Of a DNA stretch of 64,000 nucleotides, positions 25,056 to 36,409 are shown piece after piece. The stretch comes from Cyathus striatus (lineage: Eukaryota > Basidiomycota > Agaricomycetes > Agaricales > Nidulariaceae). The position numbers were made by a program, and so were the translations under genes. Within the stretch, counting starts at the first letter, position 1. Each line of letters starts with the position of its first letter. The notes beneath the pieces were generated by a model. The model did no database searches. It saw only the letters and a list, made by a program, of their open reading frames with translations, and had not been told where the DNA came from. The stretch covers positions 4,340,001 to 4,404,000 of the forward strand of contig JAOVFP010000002.1 in NCBI GenBank assembly GCA_025738555.1, read 5' to 3'.

Positions 25056-28000
25056 TCAAACGCTCTGCTGGTGATCTGATTTCGCACTTTCTGATTCATG
25101 GTCAGATTCGTTCACAGAAGATGCAGAGGGATTGATAGTTAATTCCTGCGTTTGGAAGCTAGATACCTCGAATGACCCATTGGAGTTGGAAAAGTCGGGA
25201 AATGTAAGCCCTGAAGAATGAGTAGCTTGGAGGGATTCGTCTTGTCCCGCCGTATCCATGAATGACATTGAGCCATATGCATCAGAATGAAAAGCGGAGG
25301 AAGCGGGGTCCAATGATGAAGTAGAGAATGTATCTTGCTGGAGAGCGGCAAGCATGCTTGAAGTGGTCGGTGTGTGTGCCATCATCGGTTGAGACCGCAC
25401 ATCTAAAGATCCGAAGTTCTCTTGACCGGCCATAGGCGAAAGAGTAAAGAATTGTTGTTGCATAACCGGTTCCACAGACGCTGCAACGGAGTTCGTAGAA
25501 AGTGCTACGCTTCGGAGTACGTTCACCGAAATCCAGTCGCTAAATTGAGATTGAGCGAAATATAGTAAGGCGTAAAGCGGTGACACATACTCTAAGAACA
25601 GTTTAAGAATTTGAAAAGCACCAAAGGCAGGATCGCTTCGAATGGTCTGAGATCATGTAAGTATCGATGATCCAACAGTTGATTAAGTTAATATTTACCA
25701 AATCCCTCATGACCTGACTGGTAACGTAGCCCCATCTTATGAGTACGCTACGGGAACTCATGGTACCGCGTTCCTCCACTCCGTTAGAGGCTGCTCGACT
25801 ACCTCCCATCAATCTCTCACAGCATTTGTCAGCCCACGTCATGACCTCGCGGACGGGTTCATTGCTTTTAGAGAGACTATCTAAAAGGGTGACGAACTCA
25901 ACCTCGAGCAATTGAACAAGATCTTCATGACGACAATTGCACACCAATGCCGATTGGTTCCGCACAGACTCAAAATCAACCTTTTGCCAAGATCGCCGCA
26001 TCTCAGCCAGCTGTTTGTGGTTGTTGAGAACTGTGCTGAGAGCTTGCGTAACCTGGTATATGTCGAGAAAGCGCACTGAAATGAAATGCTAAGCGTCATT
26101 CTGAACTCGCTAAGTTGAGAACTCACAAACGAGATGACCAAACCGTGCGCCAAGTTCAACTTTCGGCTCCACGAACGTATTCCCATAATTGTCAAGTGCA
26201 ACAAGAAGTATTTTTTCCATTTTCAAGGCTAGTTGACGAAGATTAGACAACGATGTAGCTCCAATAGGTGAAAGCATATGTGCTCGCAGGATTTCGAGTA
26301 TTTCCTGCAAGAAAAACAGAGTATTTAAATTTGAAACCTATGTCGAGAGAAGGGTAAATCATACATCATAAACGATGGCATCTGCTTTTGCCATCAACCC
26401 AGCAATAGCAGGTGCGTGGACCACCTCCCGATGCTGTCCGGTTAGATTGGACCAGAACGTTCGTAAATGCATCTCAAATTGATCGAAACGGAAACCACGC
26501 GCAGTGTCTAATAGTGCATCCAGATGATCCTGGAACCAGTCCCATACCTCTCGTGCGGCAAGACTGTGAGGAGAAGTAGAGTTGGCACCGACAGCTTCTT
26601 CAATGGAAGGGAAGTGAGGGAACTGCCGCACAGACAGGGGCTGTTGTGGGGAGAGATAAGAGCCCGTGTTGGAAGTTGACGGCGAGTGCGAAGAGAGAGT
26701 CAGACCGGGCTCTTGAGTTGGATGACGACGAATGGATGCTTGAGGAGGAAAAGTGGTACTCGTTGGACGCTGAGCAGCCTGCACCTGGGACAACAAAGTA
26801 GCAGCAGTCGGTGTCTTGTCACTGATATCGTCAGTGAATCCTGCATTTTTAACATCACCAGTAAGAATGAGGGAGTTGCGCTTGGAACCAGCAGCAGAAT
26901 TAATTCCTTCAGAATCGTCATCGTCGTCTTCATCCGACCTTTCTTCACTCCTATTTGTAGCTTCAGCTTGTTCATTGGCTAATCGGGCAGCATTAATGGA
27001 CTGCTGGCCAGCAGTATTGTTAGATTTGGTGATATAATCTTGCAGCCACTCAGCTTCGGCAGCAGTCGCGGGTCGGATACCACAGTCTGCGGCGGAAAAT
27101 TAAAAAGTTAAATGATGGATGATCGCAGAATCACAGAAATAAGCATAAAGAGAACTTACAATGGTATTTGCTGTTTCCCCTAACGCCGAGACGCCGGGTT
27201 TTGATTGTTGGGAAACAAAGGCGGATAGCTTTCCCAAGTGTGGCGGTATTGATATGCGGAATTCCATACTGGTCACAAACTCTCCTGTAAGAGAAATAAA
27301 GACCTTGACGTGGCACATTTCCATCAGGGTATGGAGCGTAGTTGGCCGACAACCTGAAAAAAGAAAAGAAAAGATAAGGTGGATAGCCGTAAGGGATGGA
27401 AACAGGAGAAGCATACCAAGCCTGAACGAATATCTGTTTCGCTCTGTCGGATGCACTAGTAGTCGTTGCTGCCCGAACATTAGCGGCAAGCTTCTCGAGT
27501 TGGTGATGATCAGAGCTAAGGGTCATGCGGCCAAATGCTCCGGCAGCATGCAAAGTCTCTGGACTAGGAGCGATAGAGTGACTTGAGGGATACATATTCT
27601 GGTAATCAGGGGTAGGGTTACTGGAAAGGTACATCGATATGTCATCAGTTTCGCTGGAAGAAGAATGGACGCTGTCTGTGTCGCGGGGATAGGGAGAAGC
27701 AGCAGCACGAGCACGGATATGGCTCGGGCGGAGAGGTCCTTTTAATGCAGGATTAGTGATGTTATGGTTAGGTGGAGACTGCAAGGGAGAAAAGAGCGGT
27801 GAGAAATGAGAGACAGGAGAGACGACGAGGTAGTCGAGTGAGGATGACTTACATGATCACTGTGAAGAGAATTAGAATGGTGGCCCAGATGATAGGAAGC
27901 ACGGTAGAGATCCTCGGATGAAGGAGCGCCTGGCTGCATCCGTGGGATCGGCCCCTGGGAAGACTGAGGACGAGAATTAGAGGAGTGGGTGGAGGAAGAA

Positions 28001-28089
28001 GAGACCGAGTTGGAGCGCGAGTGGGGGTGAAGAGGGAGGAAATCGAGAGGCATCGAGGCTGGCATCATCTGGAGATTGACAGCGGTCAT
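25056..28089 (-). CDS. RFX-family transcription factor (Crt1/RfxA-like)
   Basis: Winged-helix DNA-binding regulator. In fungi RFX proteins control DNA-damage response (Crt1), cell division (RfxA) or morphology. Eight exons (28089-27853, 27778-27417, 27353-27160, 27086-26365, 26304-26127, 26075-25699, 25646-25591, 25539-25056) give 869 aa. The DNA-binding domain covers about residues 195-270: WLSANYAPYPDGNVPRQGLY, YRRVCDQYG, NTATLGKAIRLCFP, TRRLGVRGNSKYHYCGI. The C-terminal half contains the RFX dimerisation region (about 480-700). N- and C-terminal segments are Ser/Pro/Gln-rich. Two introns bracket the domain: one falls inside the first Trp codon, the other inside the YHYCG motif. Upstream of the start is a cluster of RFX-type half-sites, suggesting autoregulation. 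The ancestor-specific role cannot be decided here. Confidence 0.93.
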
Positions 28090-28629
28090 CGCTGTGAGGG
28101 ACGGGGAGGTATGAGAGCGGGGCTTGGAGGGTGGGAGAGAAAGTTGGTAAGGAGAGTGGGGACTGCTGTACTTGACTTGAGATGAAGCTAACGCAAGTAA
28201 GATCCAGTATTAGTACGGGCCAGCCGATAGAAGAAGAAAAGAGGGCTGAGGAGGGGAATGAAGGGAGTAGGGTAGAAGAAGAAGAGAATAAGAGGAAAAA
28301 CAAAAAAGAATTAAAAGATGGTGGGCGAAGAAAGCAGGTGACGGAACGAAGAGACGAAAGACACCCGACGACAAGTGATAATTGAGGCGGGATAAGTGTG
28401 TCGAGAGAGGGCTCGGAAGGAAAGTAGATGGAAGTGTGTAGTTACAAGATAGTTACCAGATGAAAGAGGTTGCTAGGTCAAATTCTACTAGTTACCACAC
28501 GTTGCCACGGTTGGCTGATGATATATCATATCGAGACCCGTAGTCAAGGCAACCAAAACATATCCTTCCTCTTTCATTTCAATTACACTACTGCCCACTA
28601 TCACTACTCACTGCTTATCCATTCTATTC
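28090..28629. other. RFX gene upstream region, with a purine-rich tract
   Basis: Lies between the RFX start and the endopolyphosphatase stop. It holds an A/G-rich tract on the plus strand (about 28222-28350), which would be pyrimidine-rich in the RFX 5' leader, and the half-site cluster at 28452-28553. A plus-strand open frame beginning at 28470 is antisense overlap with the neighbouring gene and is not supported. Confidence 0.5.
28452..28553. promoter_or_regulatory. Cluster of RFX X-box half-sites
   Basis: Within 102 bp there are four exact matches to GTTRCC or its reverse GGYAAC (28452-28457, 28491-28496, 28501-28506, 28548-28553) plus a near-match GTTGCTAGG at 28469. A chance expectation is about 0.1 exact matches in this length. 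They lie 360-465 bp upstream of the RFX gene start. RFX proteins bind such half-sites in pairs, and yeast Crt1 represses its own gene this way. Confidence 0.45.
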
Positions 28630-31188
28630 TTACTCCACCTCACTCCCCGCGAACATATACTCTCGGAATCTCCTTCGCAGCTTCTTGCGTTCCTTGTTCC
28701 CAAGTCCCCGAGCCAGCTTCACCCATGACCCAATTGTCAAGTCCTCCATCTTGTATGGCGCATACTTCGACTTCTCCGCCGACCCCTCTCGCAGTGCCTC
28801 AGGCAGCTGCTGCAGCGGTATTGGGTAGAATCGTTCGCCTTTCGCATCCTTTGTGTTCGCTCCCTGCAACGCTTTTACCGAAAATGTTGCGTACTCTAGC
28901 ACGAACTCGGGCATGTGCGTCTTATTGCCCTCTTCCAATGCTGGAATATTATACTGCACGGATTATAGCATTAATGCCTCCATCTCAAACCGTTCTCTAG
29001 GTGCATACTCACCTGTGCAAATCCGAGCGGCGTCCATTGCTGATTGCTCCGTGAAGGCGAGCCAGGATCAGAGTACCACGGCTCCTCCAGGTGACATTTC
29101 CATGTGTTGCGGTGTTTCTCAGACTTGCACTGTTCCGCTTTATTCCCCCGGTCCCCCCGACGGTGTCCATGTTTTCGCTTCGAACCCTTTCCTCCTCCCT
29201 TCTTCTCTTCGCTGTCCAATAGCGGATTCTTGACAGCATTCGAGGTGTTATACGCAAAAACCCTGAAGCTGGGAACATAGGGATTTGGAACAACCGAAGG
29301 CGCAACATTGATGACGGCATATTCATCTAGAATCATGTCCTTGGAGTTTGGTAGAGCTGAGAACTCTTCTAACAATGTCTCAAATAGCCCGTCATGATCT
29401 TTGCTTGAAGGATCATTATCAGATATAATTTGTAGATCGACGGCTTCAAGGAAAAAAAACTGTGTACATTGCATTAATGATTGTTAGATTGGACGTATTT
29501 GGAATGGAAATAACTAACATGATCAACATTCATATGCTGCCAAGAATGTGAGAATATGATGTGCAATACTTATCCCACAACATACTCACCCCGTACAAAT
29601 GACCTAATATGGTATCTTGGAACCGCAGCGCCAAGTCAACGTATCGCACATACTGTTATCGAATTAGTAGTTTAGAATTCTGTCGAGAATTTAACTCTTA
29701 CACATTCTGGAAAGTAGTTCCCTGGCGACGGAGGGACGTGTCCTAAATGGGTACCGTTTAGTTCTACAACGTACTGTAGAACTTGAATCATATACCTGAT
29801 AGCCAGACCTACGGGTTGCGGTCTCAGTACACAATATCATTGCAATGAGCACTGCCTCACCTGCATTCCCCGTTCGCGATACATCTTTAGCTGAACTTCA
29901 AGCCAGTCAAACTGTAGATTTCCGGGATCATCTCTATCAAGATACGGGCAACCACCGATAGCTACGAAGATTCAGTCAAACACTCCATAGCCACCCTGAG
30001 AACAAAATCATACCTTTGTTAGAATCATAAAAATACATGGTGTTGAGGCTGACCACAGCAAGTTCATTGGGTATCACCTCCACAGAATAGTAAGCGCCAC
30101 GTTGAAAGACCTGTAGATACGGAAATGGAATGAAGGAGCTCCATATCCTATAGACAAGGAAACGGTCAAGGATGCATCGTAGGAGATGGGGTATTACAAC
30201 TTACGAAGCAAACTCGTTGGTAATCTTGTTAGGTCCTGCAAGTAAATGAGGTAAATGAAGAAATTAGCTAGATAAAGGCAACGTACCGGGTTCTAAAATA
30301 TTCTACAGGAAGCAATTCCATTACCATCGCAAATATATGAAGTAAAATATGCAACATACATGAGCTGAAAATGACAGGTAAGAAACAGATTAGACATTAA
30401 GATAAAGCAAACATACGCCATACATCATTGTTCCCTTTTATGCAGAATGTAACGAAGATGAGGTTTATGACATGAAAATAGGGGAATCTACGCACCGAGA
30501 CTAGGCACAACCGGTATTCCTTTACGCAAAAAGACGTAATCCATGCGATTCGCCACAGCCCTGTTTAATTCATATATTTCAGTGGGGGTTCGTGGTATCT
30601 TTCGGTCATTGTCGTGTCTTTCAGCGAACTGCTTCAGAGAAAGGGCGGGTGCGAAGCGGGGCAATCATACAGACCTTGCATTATCTCCTGTCCCTGTTAA
30701 TTGTCAGAAAATTGCCCACAAAAAATAGAATGTTTACTTGCAAATAACAAAATCAATCTCAGATGCCCAATTCTCATCTAAATAATCCAATGTGTAATTT
30801 GTGAGTCGAAGTGGGGAATCACAATCGCTTCATGGTTGTAGAAGTCAGGATAAATGAGAAGTTATATTGAGGGATGTTACACTGACGAATATGGTGTGCC
30901 ATAGTATCCAGCTCTGTTTTTCTTCTTCTTTGGCTTCTTCCTGTGGCATGCAGTTTTCTGGGAAGAATGAACAGTATAGTGCGGGTCTGGATGCATATCG
31001 GTAATGTGTAGAAAGCGACCATGTAGTTTACTAGGCTCTTTGAGATGATTAGCACAGTAACCAGGTCTCATGGGGTCAGAATGCACACTCAAAGAAGTAT
31101 CCATAGCTTGCAGCGGAATTTGCACTGGATTGCATAGTATTTCATGTGCCGCGACTGCAGCGAAAATAATAATTGAAAATCGTGCCAT
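28630..31188 (-). CDS. ppn1: Endopolyphosphatase Ppn1-like (vacuolar)
   Basis: Cleaves long inorganic polyphosphate chains in the vacuole. Calcineurin-like metallophosphatase of the acid-sphingomyelinase type. Sixteen exons give 579 aa: 31188-30887, 30827-30742, 30693-30675, 30617-30496, 30434-30417, 30364-30360, 30302-30287, 30235-30205, 30147-30014, 29961-29861, 29808-29796, 29742-29702, 29652-29590, 29536-29519, 29459-29013, 28953-28630. An N-terminal hydrophobic anchor is followed by metal motifs FLHITDMHPDPHY (Asp64, His66), WTGDNARHDND, GNNDVWPHN (177-185), GHVPPSPG and YGHMNVDH. The tail is lysine/arginine-rich. Exon 6 is 5 nt (Pro-His of NDVWPHN) and exon 11 is 13 nt; both are required to restore conserved motifs. 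Intron 2 has a GC donor and is needed for the WTGD motif. Confidence 0.9.
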
Positions 31189-31619
31189 ATTGTGCTCGTG
31201 CAACCGCCTTGTAGTCGAAAATTAGAGAGAGAGAAAATAAGAAGTTGCAGTAAAGACTGTGCCAGTGCCTCGCACGTTTGTGCTTTGCAGTTTAGTAGAT
31301 CATACTTAACCCTACCGGCACTGCGCTCAAGATGCACCAAATAGCTCCTACTTACCTAGTATGGTATACATACGCAATAAAACCGGCGTTTACCGACCTA
31401 CTCTCTCCAATCTAAAAATATACACATTGCCTAGTCATTCCTAGTCAATAGGCTAATATATATTGTATTTGTACAAAACGTATTAACTACAACGCACAGC
31501 TACTGTAGAATAATTTACTTGGGAGGGGAAATACAGGTGATGCAAACTCAATAATAATGACATACATGTAGCAAAAGTGGCAAAGCAAAATACGGCCGAC
31601 TCAAAGAAGGATCACTGGA
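31189..31619. other. Intergenic, upstream of Ppn1
   Basis: 431 bp between the endopolyphosphatase start and the stop of the next minus-strand gene. AT-rich, no gene seen. Confidence 0.4.
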
Positions 31620-32207
31620 TTAAGACACTATCGGTCGCGTTGAACAATCCTCCACGCCGTTAGAATTTGAGGCGCGCCCGGGGCGGTGAAGAGACAGCAG
31701 CACATTTGCGTTGTCGCCTGTATTCAGGACATCACGAATTGATTTCTCCGCCATATAGCACACCTGAGGTGACAACTTAGCATGGCATGGAAAGCATATA
31801 ACGATAAACTTACCCTGCTATAGCCGCCGGGCTGCAAGGCAGATCGACTTCTTGCAATCGTGTTATGAATGGCATCATAAGAATATCTCCGCCTGGCATG
31901 ACAGGTCAACTGGGATGATTATGCATCAAAGAAAAGATTAAACGCACAGCACACTCTCCAATTCACTCTTCGTACGTGGCAGCAAGAAGAGGTCTGCACC
32001 GCTCAAATAACGGTCAAAGGCACAGTAAGACGCGCATCCAGAGACGAGAGTTTCGTCGATAGAGGGCTGCTGCAAGTCCCATCCAAACCAGTTTTCTCTG
32101 CAAAGAATAAGGTTAGATAATGCAGCTAAAGAGAAAAGGGTGACGACATACTAGAGATGGGAGTGTGCAGTGGCCTCTGGAGTGTGGGGAGCAAGGAACT
32201 GGTCCAT
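31620..32207 (-). CDS. Small unknown protein, first intron unresolved
   Basis: I do not recognise this protein. A likely start at 32207 (MDQFLAPHTPEATAHSHL) lies about 90 bp downstream of a TATA-like element. Later exons 32097-31944, 31909-31814 and 31763-31620 join in frame and encode a coherent segment with WFGWDLQQPSIDETLV, CASYCAFD, LFLLPRTKSELESVL and a C-terminal MAEKSIRDVL region. The difficulty is the first junction. The perfect donor GTATGT at 32151 and acceptor at 32098 would create TAA, and without splicing the frame meets TAG at 32151-32153. A weak donor at about 32199 (ATG GAC CA|GTTCCT) would join in frame as MDQ-ENWFGW. So either an unusual splice, a frameshift or a sequence error is involved. 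Confidence 0.5.
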
Positions 32208-32951
32208 TCGTACTGTGGGTTGCTGAATGTTGCTAGATAAGAATAGACGAGGAGTGAAGGGGCTGAAGAGGAAGTGGCGGGAAGAAGGTGGTAGAGCTTT
32301 ATAGTGGGAAGGAAGCTGTGTGGGTGCGCAGAGTGATGATGTGAGCGTAGTAAAAGGAGACGCGCAAGTTGAGGCAAGTGTTGTGAGTCAAGAGCTGGGT
32401 GAATTTATTTGGAACAATATAATTCCCCCACAAAAATACTTATTCAAACCTGTTTGTGATCGGACGGTGATCTTGTCGAACGTGCGCGTGTGTCGATGCC
32501 GAATTGGGAAGGGCCGACCCTTGCAAACCGGAGCAGACGAATTATCACGGCCGTAGTACACAAGAACCACGCTGGACCAAGGTTATTAAGGCTTGATAAG
32601 AGTGTCCCTCCTATTACTAAAGCGTTCTGTTTTGTTTCGTACTCACTGTCGACATGTCACCACGCACATTGCTGCCCTTACTCGTCCAATCCCTGCTTCC
32701 CCATTATCTGCCATCTCATCATCATTTCATATCCCTTTCACACTCCATCTCATACTTACCCCAAGCTCTAACTTCCATCTCGACACTACGTAGCTCTTGG
32801 CGTCTGTGGCGTGTCACAATCTCCCCTTCACCTCTCGGCTCTTTTCTGTTCTCTTTCCCCGCGCTCCCCCGCAGCTCTTTGCCCCTATATTCCTTTTCCT
32901 CACGTTGCGCAGTATCCTTTCTGCTCAATAGTCTTTCTTTTGCAAACACCC
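32208..32951. promoter_or_regulatory. Divergent upstream region, unknown gene / acetoacetyl-CoA synthetase
   Basis: 744 bp between divergent starts. A TATA-like CTATAAAG (minus strand, 32297-32304) sits about 90 bp before the unknown gene. The 3' part is C/T-rich on the plus strand, typical of a leader before the AACS start. No other element is identified. Confidence 0.45.
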
Positions 32952-35874
32952 ATGTCTTTCTCTTCTGTCGCTGTCGACAAACCCACGGAACTGGCCGCAA
33001 ACGATGAACCCCTTTATTGTCCGGAAAATCCTGCGCAAACTGCCATTTTTCGTTTTCTGGCTCGGGCCAATGCCGCGCACGGGTTGAACTTGTCATCGTA
33101 CTATGATCTGTATCGGTGGTCCACCGAGCATATTGACCAGTTCTGGAGTCTGGTTTGGGACGAAACTTCTGTAATTGGCCACAAAGGATTTCATGTTGTA
33201 GATAACGCTGCATCCCCGTCTTCCAATCCACCATGGTTCGGATGATCGTGTTTATATTATCGGAAATCACTGTTCTGATACATATGGCTTTTCATGCTTA
33301 GGTTCGCAGAAGCTAGATTAAACTGGGCTGAGAATATGCTTCGCTGTCGTTCAGACGATAGGTTCGCTCTCATCCACGCTAGTTAGTGACTTGTATAGCC
33401 TTGGCGACATCTTAATCTTACAAAATTCCGACTTACATTATTACGTAGTTGAGCCAACCTCTGACGCCTCACCTCCTATGGTCCGTAAATGCACCTATGC
33501 AGAACTATATCAACTGGTTTGCAAGCTTGTTTCTGCTCTTCTTGCCTTGGGTGTCAAACATGGAGATCGTGTTGCCTCGTACTCATCCAACTGCATTGTA
33601 TGTCACTATTATGGATATCGTTTACTTCAATGAATACTGCTACTGATACGCTATTCTTCGATGTAGGAAAATGTAGCCGCTTGCCTAGCGACTTCAGCTA
33701 TCGGTGGTATTTGGGTCAGCGCTGCGGCAGATTTTGGACCCGAAGGAGTATTAGAGCGGCAAGTCATTCGTTTTTCGCCTTAATCAAAGTCGATAAACAC
33801 GGTTTCCAGATTTGAGCAAGTTCAGCCAACTGTCCTATTTGCTGTCGATGCCGTAGTGTGTGTTGTCGGCTTCTTGATGTATATCATTCGCGTAATACTC
33901 ATGCGACCATATTGTCACCAAGCTACAACCAGAAGACTCATCAGCACCTTCCGAAAGTATCATCGTTGCTCTCTTCTCTTTCAAAGAGTAGTATATATCC
34001 CAAAGTTGTTGTCATTAAGACATTCCCAGATTACTTTCATGAACAGGGATGGGAAAGTGACTGGGTCAGCTGGGATACCTTCATAGAACAGGGTGCGAAA
34101 CATAACCTCGGAGTGTCTGAGAATGGGGAGATAGAGTGGGCGCGGTTGTCGTTCGATACGCCTCTTTGGATTCTCTTCAGCAGCGGTACCACGGGAAGGC
34201 CAAAGTGGGTACAACCCCTATTGTCCCGTCGTCGGAGTGTTCGGCTGACTGGAACTTGATTGGCAGACCAATAGTTCATCGAGCTGGGGGAATGTTGCTG
34301 CAATCCAAGAAGGAATTTTCGATCTGTGCAGACCTTCGATCAGATGATATTTTCTTCTATTATACCACAACGTCTGTGCTTTCATTTTGCATGCACGTTG
34401 ATGGAGCAGCTGACACCATCCTCACGACAGCGGCTGGATGATGTGGAACTTTCTTGCTAGCGCCTTGTCCATCGGATGTACCCTTGTCTTATACGACGGC
34501 AGTCCTCTTCGAGACCCCAGTCTATTATGGAGGCTCGTGGATAACTTTGGTATCACTATTTTTGGAACGAGCGCTAAATATATCGATCAGCTATCGGTTA
34601 GTACCTTATCTGGGTTTCTTTGAAGTTACTAACCCTTCACAAACGAAATAGAAAGGATATCGGCCACGAGAACATCATAGCCTATCCACATTGCGACATA
34701 TCTATTCCACTGGTTCCCCTCTTGCGCCTGCCTTGTTTGACTATGTCTATCAACATATACATCCTAAAGTTATGCTAGGATCTATTACTGGTGAAAAAGA
34801 ATGCTATCGGCGTAACAAATTAAACATCTAACCATATCGTAGGTGGAACTGATATATGTTCGTTATTTGCCGGAATGTCTTCAGCACTTCCAGTATATCG
34901 AGGAGAGGTTCAGTGCCGCATGCTCGGAATGGCTATCGAGAGTTTTACACCAACAGGAAGCAAAAACCCCCCTGACGAAGCGGGAGAACTTGTTTGTATT
35001 AGGCCATTTCCTTGCATGCCACTCGGTTTCTGGCCATTACCTGGATTTGGAAAACATGATGAAATCCAGGAGGCACGGGAGAGATTTAAACAATCGTATT
35101 TCAATGGGTTTGAAGGTGTATGGTGTATGTCCGGCTATTACGCTTTCGGTCAATTGGTTTGCTTATTTATAGAAGATCATGGTGATCACATTATCATCAC
35201 ACGTTCGCGGTCTGGGAATGGAGGTGGTTTGATCATGCTTGGTCGATCTGACGGGGTATTGTGAGAGCTTTCTCTGTTCACATTTACCCACCGTTTGAGT
35301 TAGGCACTGAACACACCCACCACTCAGGAATCCGGGAGGCATTCGCTTTGGCTCTTCGGAGATATATGATGTCCTTGACGCCCAATTCTCGAGCGGAAGC
35401 CAAGAGGATGTAATAATAGATTCATTAGCAGTTGGACAAAAAATAGACGGCGGGAGCGACGAAAGAGTGATTCTTTTCGTCAAATTGTCCATTGGGTGTG
35501 AGCTCTCTGCTAGTTTGGAGAGCCGCATCCGGTCGGAAATACGCCGACGAAGAAGTCCGTGGCACGTTCCTGCACAAGTATGCCGAAAACTTAGTCAGTC
35601 ACAAGGGATCCGCAGTGTTGCTAACATGTTGAGATGCACAGGTTATACAAGTACCGGATATTCCATATACCATTAACGGGAAGCGTGTGGAAGTGCTGGT
35701 GAAGAAGGTAGTGGCAGCAGTTACTATGCGATCGGCCAGTGACTTACAAGCTGATAGATAATAAATGGGGCGCCACCGTCGAGCGTCAACGCTGCCACGC
35801 TCTCAAACCCGGAATGTTTAGAATTCTATGTGAGAACTGGAGCACAATTGCGGATGGAGATGGAAAAAAGATAA
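32952..35874 (+). CDS. Acetoacetyl-CoA synthetase
   Basis: ANL-superfamily ligase that activates acetoacetate with ATP and CoA in the cytosol, salvaging ketone bodies for sterol and fatty-acid synthesis. Fourteen exons give 714 aa: 32952-33235, 33302-33381, 33449-33597, 33667-33758, 33810-33857, 33923-34204, 34267-34371, 34431-34596, 34652-34790, 34843-35124, 35176-35260, 35328-35577, 35642-35707, 35758-35874. Motifs: FAEARLNWAENML near the N-terminus, the AMP-binding LFSSGTTGRPK, TTTGWMMWNF, STGSPL, GSITGGTDIC, WYHGDHI, GRSDGVLNPGGIRFGSSEIY, and the C-terminal catalytic lysine region PYTINGKRVEV. Intron 4 uses a GC donor (GCAAGT at 33759); GT alternatives introduce stops. The length is slightly above the bacterial and animal enzymes. 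Confidence 0.95.
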
Positions 35875-36409
35875 GTAGGATGGATGGAGCATGGAAGCTG
35901 CGGTAGGTGTCACGTTGGAGCGATTTGTTACTGGATCCTGCATGAAGGACAGAGCATGTATGAGTATTGTTGACAAATATAACATATATGGATGAACAGA
36001 ATGAAGATGTGGCAGGCAGATATGTTGGTTATTGTGTGTATGTAGGATACTTAGGAATAAGTAGATGTGCGGACAGCGGAAGTAAGTGCCAGATTTAGCG
36101 GGAGTTCGGAGAAATGAAGCCGATCAGAATCGATCAGACGGTGGTGGCTGTGCTGAATGAGCCTCGAGGCAAAATTCTCTCCGTTGCAGCAGGCTTGCGA
36201 TGGGGTACAAAGCTGCTGGGTATCGGACTGGCTGCTCTGGCAGTGCGTTCGTGCTCACTCCGCGGTACCCAGTCCAGTTCCTGTCCTCGTTGCTTGCACA
36301 TTGCATCTTCCCTTGCCGTATCTTCTGAGCACAACTCACCTACCCCTGTTGCCCCGGCGCATGCCCTCCTCGTGTTCCCTGCATTCTCATTTTTTACTGT
36401 AGCTTTATC
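35875..36409. other. Intergenic, upstream of first tetraspan gene
   Basis: 535 bp. Open frames at 36114 and on the minus strand here start before and run across the next gene in wrong frames. No regulatory site recognised. Confidence 0.35.

Noticed and set aside
28470..29000. Plus-strand open frame of 176 codons
   Set aside because: It overlaps the last exon of the endopolyphosphatase on the other strand and has a composition typical of an antisense shadow.
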